In this document: positions 16,387 through 27,219 of the stretch, piece by piece
Layout of the letters: every line of letters begins with the position of its first letter
Position numbering within the stretch: the stretch's first letter is position 1
Assembly: GCF_006538165.1 (NCBI RefSeq)
Contig: NZ_BDLU01000056.1
Coordinates: 1-64,000 of the forward strand
Source: Komagataeibacter diospyri
Lineage (GTDB): Bacteria > Pseudomonadota > Alphaproteobacteria > Acetobacterales > Acetobacteraceae
Length of the DNA stretch: 64,000 bases
Direction of reading: 5' to 3'
Program-made: the position numbers and the translations under genes
Notes under the pieces: generated by a model
The model's input: only the letters and a program-made list of their open reading frames with translations
The model's database searches: none
Told to the model about the DNA's origin: nothing

Positions 16387-16998
16387 ATGACCTCTCTTGA
16401 TCCCGAATCGTGGCCTGTCGTGCGTGCCAAACAGGCCCTGCGCCACCAGATGACGCACCACCGGCAGGCTTTCGCAACCAGCCCCACCCGCGCCGGTGCG
16501 GAAGAAGCCCTGTGTCACCGTATGGTGCGTGGCCTGCGTGGCATGGCCGGGGCAGGGGACTGTATCGCCCTGGTCTGGCCCCTGCCGGGGGAAAGCGACC
16601 TGCGCCCGGTCATGCAGGTCCTGCATGCGGACGGGCTGTGCATCGCCCTGCCGGAAACGCCGCCACGCGGGCACCCTCTGGTCTTTCGCCGCTGGCAGCC
16701 CGACTGTCCCATGCAGTCCGGACGCTATGGCACCTTTCATCCTGATGGTCCTCCCATGCAGCCTGATGTGGTGTGCGTGCCGCTGCTGGCGTTTGACCGG
16801 CGTGGCATGCGGCTGGGATATGGCGGGGGATATTACGACCGCACGCTCGCACGCCTGCCGCGTGCGCGGACGGTGGGGTTTGGCCTGTCCTTTCAGGAAG
16901 TGACATGTATTCCGACCGGCCTGTATGATGTGGCATTGCCCGCGATCGTGACCGAACGCGAATGGATCCGGTGTCGTGGCGACGGGCGTACACGGTAA
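16387..16998 (+). CDS. fau: 5-formyltetrahydrofolate cyclo-ligase
   Basis: Converts 5-formyl-THF to 5,10-methenyl-THF with ATP. The 203-residue protein has the signature LLAFDRRGMRLGYGGGYYDR at about 133-152 and an N-terminal basic helix (RAKQALRHQM). It sits directly after 6S RNA, as in E. coli ygfA, and may be co-transcribed with it; the metallophosphoesterase gene follows 14 bp later. Confidence 0.95.
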   Translation: MTSLDPESWPVVRAKQALRHQMTHHRQAFATSPTRAGAEEALCHRMVRGLRGMAGAGDCIALVWPLPGESDLRPVMQVLHADGLCIALPETPPRGHPLVFRRWQPDCPMQSGRYGTFHPDGPPMQPDVVCVPLLAFDRRGMRLGYGGGYYDRTLARLPRARTVGFGLSFQEVTCIPTGLYDVALPAIVTEREWIRCRGDGRTR

Positions 16999-17012
16999 CA
17001 AAGGCTGTTTTC

Positions 17013-17828
17013 TTGAGAATACTGTTTCTGGGTGACATTGTCGGGCGCGTGGGGCGCGAGGCCGTTATTTCCCGCCTGCCCACCCTGCGGCGCGATCTTG
17101 CACTCGACCTTGTGGTGGTAAACGGGGAAAACGCCAGCCATGGTTTTGGCCTGTCGCCCGCCATCGGGCGTGACCTGCTTGAAGCGGGGGCCGATGTCAT
17201 CACGCTGGGTAACCATAGCTGGGACCGTCGTGACCTGATTGGCCATATTGACAGCGAACCCCGCATCATCCGTCCCGCCAACTACCCGCCCGGCACGCCG
17301 GGGCAGGGTAGCGTGGTGGTGGAACTGGTGGATGGCCGCAAGGCGCTGGTTGTCAGCGTCATGGGCCGCCAGTTCATGGATGCGATGGATGACCCGTTCC
17401 GCTCCGTTACCGATATCCTGTCGCGCCACCGTCTGGGTGTGACCATGCATGCCGCCGTAGTGGATATTCATGCCGAAGCCACGAGCGAGAAATGGGCCAT
17501 GGGTCATTTCCTTGATGGCCGGGTCTCGCTGGTCATCGGCACCCACACACACACGCCCACGGCGGACCACCGGATTCTGTCGGGTGGCACCGCGTTCCAG
17601 ACCGATGCGGGCATGTGTGGTGATTATGATAGCGTGATCGGTATGGGCAAGGACGCGGCCATCGCCCGTTTCGTGCGCAAGATGCCTGGTGACCGTCTGC
17701 AACCCGCCGAAGGGGACGCCAGCATCGCGGGCATGATGGTTGAAACTGATGATGCCACCGGCCTTGCCCGTCGCATGGCTCCGATCAGGCAGGGTGGTCA
17801 TCTGGCGCCGACACTGCCGGATTTTTAA
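17013..17828 (+). CDS. YmdB-family metallophosphoesterase (TIGR00282)
   Basis: Calcineurin-like phosphoesterase; family members hydrolyse 2',3'-cyclic nucleotides. The start is the TTG at 17013, giving (M)RILFLGDIVGRVGRE, the exact family N terminus (271 residues); an ATG at 16962 would lie inside fau. Metal ligands are visible in GDIVG, NGEN, TLGNHSWD and GTHTHTPTAD. It is co-directional with fau, 14 bp apart, an arrangement common in alphaproteobacteria. Confidence 0.9.
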   Translation: MRILFLGDIVGRVGREAVISRLPTLRRDLALDLVVVNGENASHGFGLSPAIGRDLLEAGADVITLGNHSWDRRDLIGHIDSEPRIIRPANYPPGTPGQGSVVVELVDGRKALVVSVMGRQFMDAMDDPFRSVTDILSRHRLGVTMHAAVVDIHAEATSEKWAMGHFLDGRVSLVIGTHTHTPTADHRILSGGTAFQTDAGMCGDYDSVIGMGKDAAIARFVRKMPGDRLQPAEGDASIAGMMVETDDATGLARRMAPIRQGGHLAPTLPDF

Positions 17829-17850
17829 CGTATACATCACTGATGGGAAT

Positions 17851-17923
17851 AAAATTTGGGGCTGCCTTTTTCAAAAAGGCAGCATTTTTCTGAAACTTTT
17901 TAAAAAAGCTTCACCAGAAACTT
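17851..17923 (-). repeat. Cloverleaf intergenic repeat, copy 4 (inverted)
   Basis: The GGCTGCC..GGCAGC hairpin precedes a reduced AAACTTTTTAAAAAAGCTTC hairpin; the right outer arm ends in CCAGAAACTTC. It lies between the convergent ymdB-like and amn genes. Confidence 0.75.
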
Positions 17924-17952
17924 CCTGCGGACTGCCTTGTGAAGCAGATCCC

Positions 17953-17986
17953 AAAAAAGAGGTTTGCAAAGGCAGGTGACCTTTGC
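17953..17986 (-). terminator. Likely terminator of amn
   Basis: On the minus strand GCAAAGG and CCTTTGC pair around a seven-base loop, followed by AAACCTCTTTTTT. It is about 80 bp past the amn stop. Confidence 0.55.
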
Positions 17987-18066
17987 CGGGTTTCAGGGCA
18001 GTGCCCTGAGGAAACGTGCGCCTCGGGCAGGGTGTGGCAGCAGCCCTGTCCTGTCCCTGTCGTCGG

Positions 18067-19521
18067 TTACCGGAACGCCGGTTCGTCAAACCCGCGCAGC
18101 TTGCGCGAATGCAGGCGGTCCACACCCTGCGCGCGCAACTGCTGCATGGTTTCGATCCCCACCACCAGATGCTGGCGTACGCGTTCACGGTAGAAGGCAT
18201 TGGCCATGCCGCGCAGCTTCAGTTCCCCATGCAGCGGCTTGTCCGATACGCACAGAAGCGTGCCATAGGGTACGCGGAAACGGAACCCGTTGGCTGCGAT
18301 CGTGGCCGATTCCATGTCCACCGCAATGGCACGGGATGTGTTGATGCGGGTGAACAGCGCGCCAAGCCGCAATTCCCAGTTGCGGTTGTCCGTCGTCATG
18401 ACCGTGCCGGTGCGCAGGCGTGTCTTGACTTCGGCATCGTGCAGGCCGGTCACGCGCGCGGTCACGTCCTGCAGCGCCACCTGCACTTCGGCAATGGGGG
18501 GCACGGGCACCCATGGTGGCAGGTCGTCATCCAGCACATGGTCATCTCGCAGGTAGCCATGCGCCAGCACGTAGTCCCCCAGCTTCTGGCTGCGCCGCAG
18601 TCCCGCGCAGTGGCCCACCATCAGCCAGCAGTGCGGGCGCAGCACCGCAAGGTGGTCGGTAATGGTCTTGGCGTTGGCGGGGCCGACGCCAATATTGATC
18701 AGCGTGATGCCATCCCCATCGGGGCGGCACAGGTGGTAGGCGGGCATCTGCGGCAGGCTCTGACCCGCATGGGTGGCCGTATGCGGGGTGTCGCGGGTAT
18801 GGATGATTTCGCCTGGTTCGACAAAGGTGGTGTATTCCGATCCCGCATCCACCTGCGCATGGCCGTATTCGCGGAATGCATCCACGTAACGCTGGTAATT
18901 GGTCAGCAGGATGAAGCGCTGGAAATGGCGTGGGGCGGTGCCGGTGTAATGGTGTAGCCGCGCCAGCGAGTAATCGGTGCGCGCCGCCGTAAACAGCGCC
19001 AGCGGCCGGGGTACGCCGGGGCGGGGGATGTAATCGCAGTTGGCGATCGAATCATCGGTGACATGCAGGTCCGGCAGCGCGAAATGCGACTGGATCCATG
19101 CAAGGTCGGATTCGGTCAGCGACGTGACCGCTTCTTCCGTCACATAGGGCAGCGGGATCGGCTGGTTCGACAGCCCGACCATGACCGGTGTCCTGTAATG
19201 GCGCAGCAGGCTTTCGATCTGTTCGCGCCAGTAATCGGCAAACAGCGCGGGCCGGGTCAGGGTGGTGCCGTAAAATCCCGGCTCCAGCACTACGTCAAAG
19301 GGGGGACGGGGGCCATCGGGTGGCAGGGCGGCCTGCGGCATGAAAGCAAGGTAGGGATAGACCGCATCCGCAAGGCCCGTGGTGTCGCGGGTGGTGAAGG
19401 CGTGGCGGACCAGTTCGCCCGCATGGTCATACAGTTCGGTAATGCGGGCCACGGCGGCGTCAGCCGTATCAAACGGCTGGAAGTCACGTCCGACCTGCTG
19501 CAGGAGGTCTGCTGTATCCAT
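18067..19521 (-). CDS. amn: AMP nucleosidase
   Basis: Hydrolyses AMP to adenine and ribose 5-phosphate, regulating adenylate pools. The 484-residue length matches E. coli Amn. The N-terminal AMP-nucleosidase domain (RITELYDHAGELVRHAF) precedes a nucleoside-phosphorylase-like C domain (LINIGVGPANAKTITDHLA, VAVDMESATIAANGFRFRVPYGTLLCVSDKP). It is transcribed towards the inverted repeat, possibly with the TonB-like gene 28 bp upstream. Confidence 0.94.
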   Translation of the reverse strand: MDTADLLQQVGRDFQPFDTADAAVARITELYDHAGELVRHAFTTRDTTGLADAVYPYLAFMPQAALPPDGPRPPFDVVLEPGFYGTTLTRPALFADYWREQIESLLRHYRTPVMVGLSNQPIPLPYVTEEAVTSLTESDLAWIQSHFALPDLHVTDDSIANCDYIPRPGVPRPLALFTAARTDYSLARLHHYTGTAPRHFQRFILLTNYQRYVDAFREYGHAQVDAGSEYTTFVEPGEIIHTRDTPHTATHAGQSLPQMPAYHLCRPDGDGITLINIGVGPANAKTITDHLAVLRPHCWLMVGHCAGLRRSQKLGDYVLAHGYLRDDHVLDDDLPPWVPVPPIAEVQVALQDVTARVTGLHDAEVKTRLRTGTVMTTDNRNWELRLGALFTRINTSRAIAVDMESATIAANGFRFRVPYGTLLCVSDKPLHGELKLRGMANAFYRERVRQHLVVGIETMQQLRAQGVDRLHSRKLRGFDEPAFR

Positions 19522-19549
19522 GGCGGGTCTCTCCGTCTGCCTGACGCGC

Positions 19550-20710
19550 CTAGCGGCGGATCAGGATGTAGTTGATGGTCAGGTCAATGGGGAAGGTATC
19601 CCCCTGCATGTCCGGCGGCACGGGCGGTAGCTGCGCGTTGCGGAACATGCCCACGGTCGCTGCGTCAAGGTAGTACGACCCTGACTGCCCTGTCAGGCGC
19701 ACCTTGGTGACATGGCCATCGCGGTCCAGTTCCACATGCACCGAGGACGGGCCTTCCTCACCCGCGCGGGCGGCTTCCTCGGGGTAGTACATGTGGCTGC
19801 GGATCCAGCGGTCGAGTTCGCTGCCATAATCATCGCTGACCCCCTTGATCTGCGTATTGGTGGAATAGGGGGCGTTGACCTGCCCGTTCTTGACCAGCGG
19901 GCCAAGCGACAGGTCGATCGGGCTGCCCGTGCCGCCTGCACGGCCACGCTGGTTGCGGCGTGGCAGCGGTGATTGCGACAGCGACCAGTTACGGGGATGT
20001 TCCAGCGCCCTGTAATCCGTGGCGGAGGAATGGCTGTGCGACTGCTGTGCGGGGTGGTTGCCGTGGCCCGAACTCTGCATGGACGGATTGAATGTGTCCT
20101 GCCGTTCGGACTGCGGTACCGACAGGTCGGATGGCGCGTCACTCAGCGGCGGGGCGGCGGGAACTTCCGGTGTGGGTATGTTGGGCGAAGGGGAGGAATC
20201 CTCGTCGCTCTGCTGCGGATTGGGGGTCTTTTCCTGTGCGCTGGGTTCGGGCTGGTCCTGCTGCTGCCTGGGCGCGTTCTGGCCGCCCGCCATATCGGGT
20301 GAAGACTGTCCCTGCATCCCGCTGGATGTCGGGGGCGAAAAGACCATTTCCACCTGCGGCTCCGACTGCGTGGCGTTGGGGGAGCCGTGCTGGCTGTGAT
20401 GGGCGGATTCAATCAGGATGGTCGCCAGAAGGGCCGCGTGCAGCAGCCCCGATATGGCGATGGCCCGGCCGGGACCGGGGGTTTCTTCCGTATCCGGACG
20501 GATCAGGCCCGACATGGTGGGGCGCAGCTTGCGGTATCCCGGTGGCTGCGGCACGGCCACGCCCGCCAGCAGCCGTTCGCGGTCGGGTGGCCGGTACTGG
20601 TCCCCTGCCGTATCGGGCGGCAGACTGGCGCCGGGCTGCGTGCGGCGTGGGATCAGTACGGGCTCCACGGCATTGCGCCGCCGGGAGGAGGGACTGAGTG
20701 TCACCGTCAT
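19550..20710 (-). CDS. TonB-like energy transducer
   Basis: The 386-residue protein has a cytoplasmic N-terminal extension (about 80 residues), one membrane helix (about 82-101) and a long Pro/Gln/Ser-rich periplasmic linker. The C-terminal TonB fold (about 290-386: RWIRSHMYYPEEAARAGEEG, VHVELDRDGHVTKVRL, DAATVGMFRNAQLPPVPPD) follows. The helix keeps the S-x3-H pair (S87, H91) that couples TonB to the ExbB-ExbD proton channel. No exbBD is adjacent, so it must use partners elsewhere. Confidence 0.85.
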   Translation of the reverse strand: MTVTLSPSSRRRNAVEPVLIPRRTQPGASLPPDTAGDQYRPPDRERLLAGVAVPQPPGYRKLRPTMSGLIRPDTEETPGPGRAIAISGLLHAALLATILIESAHHSQHGSPNATQSEPQVEMVFSPPTSSGMQGQSSPDMAGGQNAPRQQQDQPEPSAQEKTPNPQQSDEDSSPSPNIPTPEVPAAPPLSDAPSDLSVPQSERQDTFNPSMQSSGHGNHPAQQSHSHSSATDYRALEHPRNWSLSQSPLPRRNQRGRAGGTGSPIDLSLGPLVKNGQVNAPYSTNTQIKGVSDDYGSELDRWIRSHMYYPEEAARAGEEGPSSVHVELDRDGHVTKVRLTGQSGSYYLDAATVGMFRNAQLPPVPPDMQGDTFPIDLTINYILIRR

Positions 20711-20839
20711 GAAAGGCTACGGGTCTCCGCCATGTTGGTCTGTTGCCGGGGCCGCGCACCTGCCTGCCCTGTTATATCGCCAGCATAACCGACGCGGATG
20801 GGGGGTCTGTCAAGGACCGGATGTGTAACGGAAGGCGGT

Positions 20840-21631
20840 TCAGTAACGTTCAGTAAAATTTTCCAGCAGTTCCGCAAATCTTTCAGGGTTTTCGACATGC
20901 AGCCAGTGCCCGGCCTGTTCGATCAGTTCCAGCCGGTAACACGGAAACAGCCGGCGCATGATGCCATAATGCTCCGGGCGGATATAGGGGGAATTCCCCC
21001 CTGCCAGGAATAGCGTGGGACCGGGATAGGTATAGCCTTCGGGGATATAGGGCCAGTTTTCCACATTGGGCAGCGATTCCACGATTTCACGCAGGCCGAT
21101 GCTCCAGCCCGGATTTTCCCCCACCCGGATGTTCTGCAGCATCAGTGCGCGGACATCCGTGTTGGGAATGTAGTGCTGCAGCAGCCTGTCCGCCCCCGCG
21201 CGGTTGAGGAAGGGCGGGAACGGCACCCGCAGCATCTGCTCACCCAGCGCGAACTGACCATGCCCGGTGCGCGCGGGCGGGATGTCGGCCACCAGCAGAC
21301 TGTGCACCATGCCCGGCCGGGTCAGCGCCAGCGTCATCGCAACCTTGCCGCCCATGGAATGGCCTACCAGGGTCGCGGGCAGCGCATTGTGGTGGGCCAG
21401 CGTTTCCAGCAGGTCGGCGGCCATGGTGTAGTAATCCATAAGCCCGTGCGGGCTGTCGCCATGGTTGCGCAGGTCGATGGCCAGCGTGCGGCGGGTGGTG
21501 GCAAGCCGGCGCTGGAAGAAGCCAAGGTTGCGCGCGCGCCCGAACAGGCCATGAAGCAGGACAACAGGGGGACGTCCGGCCGTGTCGGGGGTAATGTCTT
21601 CTGGTCCGCGCTCAATGACGTTCAGTAGCAC
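20840..21631 (-). CDS. Alpha/beta hydrolase (YbfF-like esterase)
   Basis: The 263-residue protein has the nucleophile elbow GHSMGG (S92), the oxyanion region VVLLHGLFG, DLRNHGDS (the hallmark of the YbfF / ABHD11 group) and the catalytic histidine in EQAGHWLH near the C terminus. It probably cleaves short-chain acyl or thioester substrates. It is 12 bp downstream of the quinone oxidoreductase gene, so the two are likely co-transcribed. Confidence 0.9.
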   Translation of the reverse strand: MLLNVIERGPEDITPDTAGRPPVVLLHGLFGRARNLGFFQRRLATTRRTLAIDLRNHGDSPHGLMDYYTMAADLLETLAHHNALPATLVGHSMGGKVAMTLALTRPGMVHSLLVADIPPARTGHGQFALGEQMLRVPFPPFLNRAGADRLLQHYIPNTDVRALMLQNIRVGENPGWSIGLREIVESLPNVENWPYIPEGYTYPGPTLFLAGGNSPYIRPEHYGIMRRLFPCYRLELIEQAGHWLHVENPERFAELLENFTERY

Positions 21632-21642
21632 CGGCTGTGTCC

Positions 21643-22686
21643 CTATCGTCCTGTCGTGTCCGCAGGCAGGTGCTGCAGGTCCAGCATGATCTTGCCCATG
21701 TGTGTTCCGTTTTCCATGAGTTTATGGGCATCGGCAACCCGCGCAAAGGGGAAGGTGGCATGGATGATGGGGCGGATGGCCCGCTGTGCGAGCAGTGGCC
21801 ACACCCGTTCTTCCAACTGGCGGGCGATGGTCGCCTTGCAGGTAGCGTCACGCGGGCGCAGCGTGGTGCCGGTCACCACCAGCCTGCGGGTCATGATGCG
21901 CGCCAGGCTGACGCCATCGGCCTTTGCCCCGCCCTGCAGGGCGATGATGACCAGTCGTCCCGCCATCGCCAGTGACCGCAGGTTGCCATCCATATATGCC
22001 CCTCCGATCATGTCCAGTATGACGTCCACGCCCCGACCATCCGTCAGTTCCTTTATGCGATCAGGAAAGGTTTCGGTCCGGTAGTTGATGGCGGCGGTGG
22101 CGCCAAGGGCGGTGCACAGTGTGCATTTGTCGTCCGTGCCCGCCGTGGCGTAGACCGTGCCCCCCATGGCGCGGACCAGCTGGATGGTGGTGGTACCGAT
22201 GCCGCTGGTGCCCCCATGCACCAGCACGCTTTCCCCCGGTTTCAGGTCGGCAGTCATGAACAGGTTGGACCAGACGGTGAAAAAGGTCTCGGGCAGGGCG
22301 GCCGCATGGATGGCGTCAAAGCCCGTGGGCCATGGCAGGCACTGGCCCACGGGCACGGCGCAGTACTGGGCATAGCCCCCGCCATTGACCAGAGCGCATA
22401 CCCGCGCGCCGATGGCGGGGAAGGCGCCTGCGGGCACGTCCGGTCCGGTCGCCACGACTTCGCCCGCTACTTCCAGCCCCAGCAGGGGGCTGGCCCCCGG
22501 CGGTGGGGGATACAGTCCCTGACGCTGCATGATATCGGGCCGGTTGATGCCCGCCGCCATGACGCGGACCAGTACCTCGCCCCCTGTGGGCCGGGGCACA
22601 GGCAGGGTGGAAATGCACAGGGCATCGGGACCGCCGGGCTGGCTGAAGGTAATGGCCTGCATGGTGTCGGGTATGGCTTGGGTCAT
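21643..22686 (-). CDS. NAD(P)H quinone oxidoreductase (zinc-independent MDR, PIG3 type)
   Basis: A 347-residue medium-chain reductase without zinc ligands. It has NRPDIMQRQGLYPPPPGASPLLGLEVAG (residues 49-76, typical of the QOR/PIG3 group) and the cofactor-binding VHGGTSGIGTTTIQL. It reduces quinones or alkenals with NADPH. It forms a short operon with the esterase downstream. Confidence 0.92.
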   Translation of the reverse strand: MTQAIPDTMQAITFSQPGGPDALCISTLPVPRPTGGEVLVRVMAAGINRPDIMQRQGLYPPPPGASPLLGLEVAGEVVATGPDVPAGAFPAIGARVCALVNGGGYAQYCAVPVGQCLPWPTGFDAIHAAALPETFFTVWSNLFMTADLKPGESVLVHGGTSGIGTTTIQLVRAMGGTVYATAGTDDKCTLCTALGATAAINYRTETFPDRIKELTDGRGVDVILDMIGGAYMDGNLRSLAMAGRLVIIALQGGAKADGVSLARIMTRRLVVTGTTLRPRDATCKATIARQLEERVWPLLAQRAIRPIIHATFPFARVADAHKLMENGTHMGKIMLDLQHLPADTTGR

Positions 22687-22838
22687 GTCTGTCCTCGTGA
22701 GGCGTGTACGTGCGGCATGCAGGCCTCAAGGTGTAGGCGATATGGCGCGCAGGACCAGTGTGCATGACCGGGAATCGAGCAAACGTGTGCATTCCATCCC
22801 GGTTGCCCATTGCTGCGCGTGGTCGTGATGCAGACATG

Positions 22839-22875
22839 AAAAAAGCGCCGGAACCATATCGGTTCCGGCGCTTTT
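22839..22875 (-). terminator. Terminator of glnA
   Basis: AAAGCGCCGGAACC and GGTTCCGGCGCTTT pair around a six-base loop and run into a T tract on the minus strand, 32 bp after the glnA stop. Confidence 0.92.
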
Positions 22876-22907
22876 GCCTGACAGGCTTTCCTGTGGGGAA
22901 GCCGTTA

Positions 22908-24368
22908 TCAGACGGAGTAGTACATTTCGAATTCAGCGGGGTGCGGCGTGTGTTCGAACTTGTAGACTTCTTCCCACTTCACGGCACAGTAGCTTTCGAT
23001 CTGGTCCTTGGTGAACACGCCACCGGCCAGCAGGAATTCGTAATCGGATTCCAGTGCTGTCAGGGCTTCACGCAGGGAGCCTGCAACCGTCGGGATCTGC
23101 TTCAGCTCTTCCGGCGGCAGGTCATACAGATCCTTGTCCATCGCATCACCCGGGTGGATCTTGTTCTTGATCCCGTCGAGGCCGGCCATCAGCATGGCGG
23201 CGAAGGCAAGGTAGGGGTTCGCGGTCGGATCGGGGAAACGGACCTCGACGCGCTTTGCCTTCGGGCTGGTCGCGTACGGGATACGGCACGAAGCGGAGCG
23301 GTTGCGGGCCGAGTATGCCAGCAGCACGGGGGCTTCGAATCCGGGGATCAGGCGCTTGTAGGAATTGGTGGACGGGTTGGTGAAGGCGTTCAGCGCCTTG
23401 GCGTGCTTGATGATGCCGCCGATGTAGTACAGCGCCTCATCCGACAGGTCAGCATAGCCGTTGCCACCAAATGTGGGCTTGCCGTCGCGCCAGATGGACT
23501 GGTGGACATGCATGCCCGAACCGTTGTCGCCATAGATCGGCTTCGGCATGAAGGTCGCCGTCTTGCCATAGGAATGGGCGACGTTGTGCACGCAGTACTT
23601 GTAGATCTGCATGAAGTCGGCGGAGCGGACCAGCGTGTCGAACTTGGTGCCCAGCTCATGCTGCGACTGTGCGACTTCGTGGTGGTGCTTTTCGATGGGC
23701 AGGCCCATCTCGCCCATGGTGGTCAGCATTTCGGCGCGCAGGTCGCCTTCGCTGTCAACCGGGGCTACGGGGAAGTAACCACCCTTGACACCGGGGCGGT
23801 GGCCCATGTTGCCTTCGGGGTAGTCCTTCAGCGAGGCGCCGGGGCCCTCGATGCTTTCCAGCTCGTAGATGCCGAAGTTCGGGCCGGTGCCGAAGCGCAC
23901 GCTGTCAAAGATGAAGAATTCGGCTTCGGGGCCGAAGAAGGCAGTGTCGCCCAGGCCGGTGGACTGCAGGTACTGTTCTGCCAGCTTGGCGGTCGCGCGG
24001 GGATCGCGGTTGTAGAACTGCCCGGTGGACGGCTCGACAATGTCACAGATCAGGATCAGCTGCGGCTTGGCGGAGAACGGGTCCATAACCGCGGTGGTCG
24101 GGTCAGGCAGCAGGATCATGTCGCTTTCGTTGATGGCCTTCCATCCTGCGATGGAGGAGCCGTCAAACATGAAGCCTTCGCGGAAGGTGTCTTCCTCGAT
24201 CGTGGTGACGTACTGCGTGGTGTGGTGCCACTTGCCACGCGGATCGGTGAAACGCAGGTCAACCATTTCGACCGCGTTTTCCTTGATGATCTCAAAGACC
24301 TTCGCAATGGCCTTGGCGGAATGTGACGGCGTGGAGGCCGCGGCCGGGGCCTGTGCTTTTTTTGCCAT
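22908..24368 (-). CDS. glnA: Glutamine synthetase, type I
   Basis: Makes glutamine from glutamate, ammonia and ATP. The 486-residue protein is about 17 longer than usual because of an Ala/Pro-rich N-terminal extension ([17 protein letters not shown]); the canonical start begins at [13 protein letters not shown]. Metal and substrate blocks are [20 protein letters not shown] and [10 protein letters not shown]. The adenylylation loop Tyr is Y415 in [10 protein letters not shown], so GlnE control is expected. It lies downstream of glnB. Confidence 0.97.
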   Translation of the reverse strand: MAKKAQAPAAASTPSHSAKAIAKVFEIIKENAVEMVDLRFTDPRGKWHHTTQYVTTIEEDTFREGFMFDGSSIAGWKAINESDMILLPDPTTAVMDPFSAKPQLILICDIVEPSTGQFYNRDPRATAKLAEQYLQSTGLGDTAFFGPEAEFFIFDSVRFGTGPNFGIYELESIEGPGASLKDYPEGNMGHRPGVKGGYFPVAPVDSEGDLRAEMLTTMGEMGLPIEKHHHEVAQSQHELGTKFDTLVRSADFMQIYKYCVHNVAHSYGKTATFMPKPIYGDNGSGMHVHQSIWRDGKPTFGGNGYADLSDEALYYIGGIIKHAKALNAFTNPSTNSYKRLIPGFEAPVLLAYSARNRSASCRIPYATSPKAKRVEVRFPDPTANPYLAFAAMLMAGLDGIKNKIHPGDAMDKDLYDLPPEELKQIPTVAGSLREALTALESDYEFLLAGGVFTKDQIESYCAVKWEEVYKFEHTPHPAEFEMYYSV

Positions 24369-24490
24369 GTTAATTTACCTGTCCTGACTTTGGTGTGCCG
24401 TTCCATGCGGCGCGGCGGCTATGGTTACGGAAACGGAAGGCTGCTGTCGATAGGCGTGCTGCCATGGGACCCATGTTTACGTTCCGGATA

Positions 24491-26190
<1,700 letters not shown>

Positions 26191-26219
26191 TTGACGTACG
26201 CGCACGAATTTTCTAAATG
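26191..26219 (+). promoter_or_regulatory. Likely promoter of tRNA-His
   Basis: TTGACG (26191-26196) begins directly after the aminotransferase stop and is followed, 17 bases later, by TAAATG (26214-26219). The expected start falls a few bases before the tRNA. Confidence 0.55.
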
Positions 26220-26232
26220 ACTGCGCAGTTGT

Positions 26233-26309
26233 GGCGGACGTAGCTCAGTTGGTAGAGCGCCGGTTTGTGGTACCGGTTGTCGCGGGTTCAATCCCCGTCG
26301 TTCGCCCCA
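26233..26309 (+). tRNA. tRNA-His (GTG)
   Basis: Acceptor GCGGACG/CGTTCGC with the extra 5' G (-1) facing C73, D-arm GCTC..GAGC, anticodon stem CCGGT/ACCGG with loop TTGTGGT (anticodon GTG), and an encoded CCA. Confidence 0.96.
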
Positions 26310-26358
26310 ACTCTTCTTTCCAGACAATAATGAATATGGCATCTGGCAGCAGGCTTTC

Positions 26359-27219
26359 TTAACCGCGCCGGGCGAATGTGCGTTCCAGCCCAACTGTTAG
26401 TGGCGTGGGGGTAAGCCCCAGTTGCATGCGCATGGGCGTAATGTCGAAAATCTTGTCTTCCATCAGTCGCCGCACCTCCGCTGGCGCAATATGCGGGAGA
26501 CCGGACAGGTGGATTCGCGCCATCGCCACCAGCAGCCATCCGGGCACTGGCGCGACAGGTCGTGGGCGCAACCCTGCCGCAAGGGCGACATGGCGCGTGA
26601 AATCGCGATAGGTGACCTGATCCCCGCCCGCAATGACCATGCTGTGTGGCCCATCCCATGGGTGGTCCACGGCCGCAAGGATGGCGCGTGTCACATCACC
26701 CTGCCATATGGGCTGGATGCGTGACCTTCCGCCGCCGGGCAGCGGCAGGATGGGCAGGCAGCGCATGAGGGCGGCCAGGCGCTGCACATTGTCTTCGCCC
26801 GTTGCGCCATAGATCATGGTGGGGTGCAGCAGCACGCCATCGCGGCCAGACCGGGCAAAGGCCCGTGCGCCTTCCATCACGCCACGGCCATGCGCGTCGG
26901 GCCAGCGGGTAAAGATACGGGTGCTGCCCAGTGCTACGATCCGGGCCTGTGGCGGGGCCGCCGCCAGCACGGCGGGAAGGTGGCGGGCATGGGCTGTCAG
27001 TACGATGGACGTGGCATCCGCCAGTGCGGCATGCAGGCGGTCAGCATTCCCCTGCAGGTCAGCGACGCGGGCGGGACAGGCAATGCCCGTTGCCTGCCAC
27101 CGGGACAGGCTGCGCACTACGGGAATGATCGTCTGTCCACGCGCCGTCAGAGCATGGCACAGCGCCAGTCCCGACCGGCCGGTCGCGCCAATGACATGCA
27201 CCGGCCCGGAATCGGTCAT
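26359..27219 (-). CDS. NAD(P)-binding Rossmann protein (NmrA/NDUFA9-like epimerase family)
   Basis: The 286-residue atypical SDR has the nucleotide motif VIGATGRSGLALCHAL near its N terminus, TYPICAL-SDR-like LHPTMIYGATGEDN and the hydrophobic MIYG segment followed by a domain with LPLPGGGRSRIQPIW. It is similar in layout to complex I assembly/NDUFA9-type proteins and to nucleoside-diphosphate-sugar epimerases. Its stop shares one base with the start region of the neighbouring gene at 27219, so it is likely co-transcribed with the DUF protein. Confidence 0.83.
   Translation of the reverse strand: MTDSGPVHVIGATGRSGLALCHALTARGQTIIPVVRSLSRWQATGIACPARVADLQGNADRLHAALADATSIVLTAHARHLPAVLAAAPPQARIVALGSTRIFTRWPDAHGRGVMEGARAFARSGRDGVLLHPTMIYGATGEDNVQRLAALMRCLPILPLPGGGRSRIQPIWQGDVTRAILAAVDHPWDGPHSMVIAGGDQVTYRDFTRHVALAAGLRPRPVAPVPGWLLVAMARIHLSGLPHIAPAEVRRLMEDKIFDITPMRMQLGLTPTPLTVGLERTFARRG

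Noticed and set aside
22758..24326. 522-codon plus-strand frame opposite glnA
   Set aside because: Shadow of glnA, whose minus-strand reading has all glutamine synthetase motifs.
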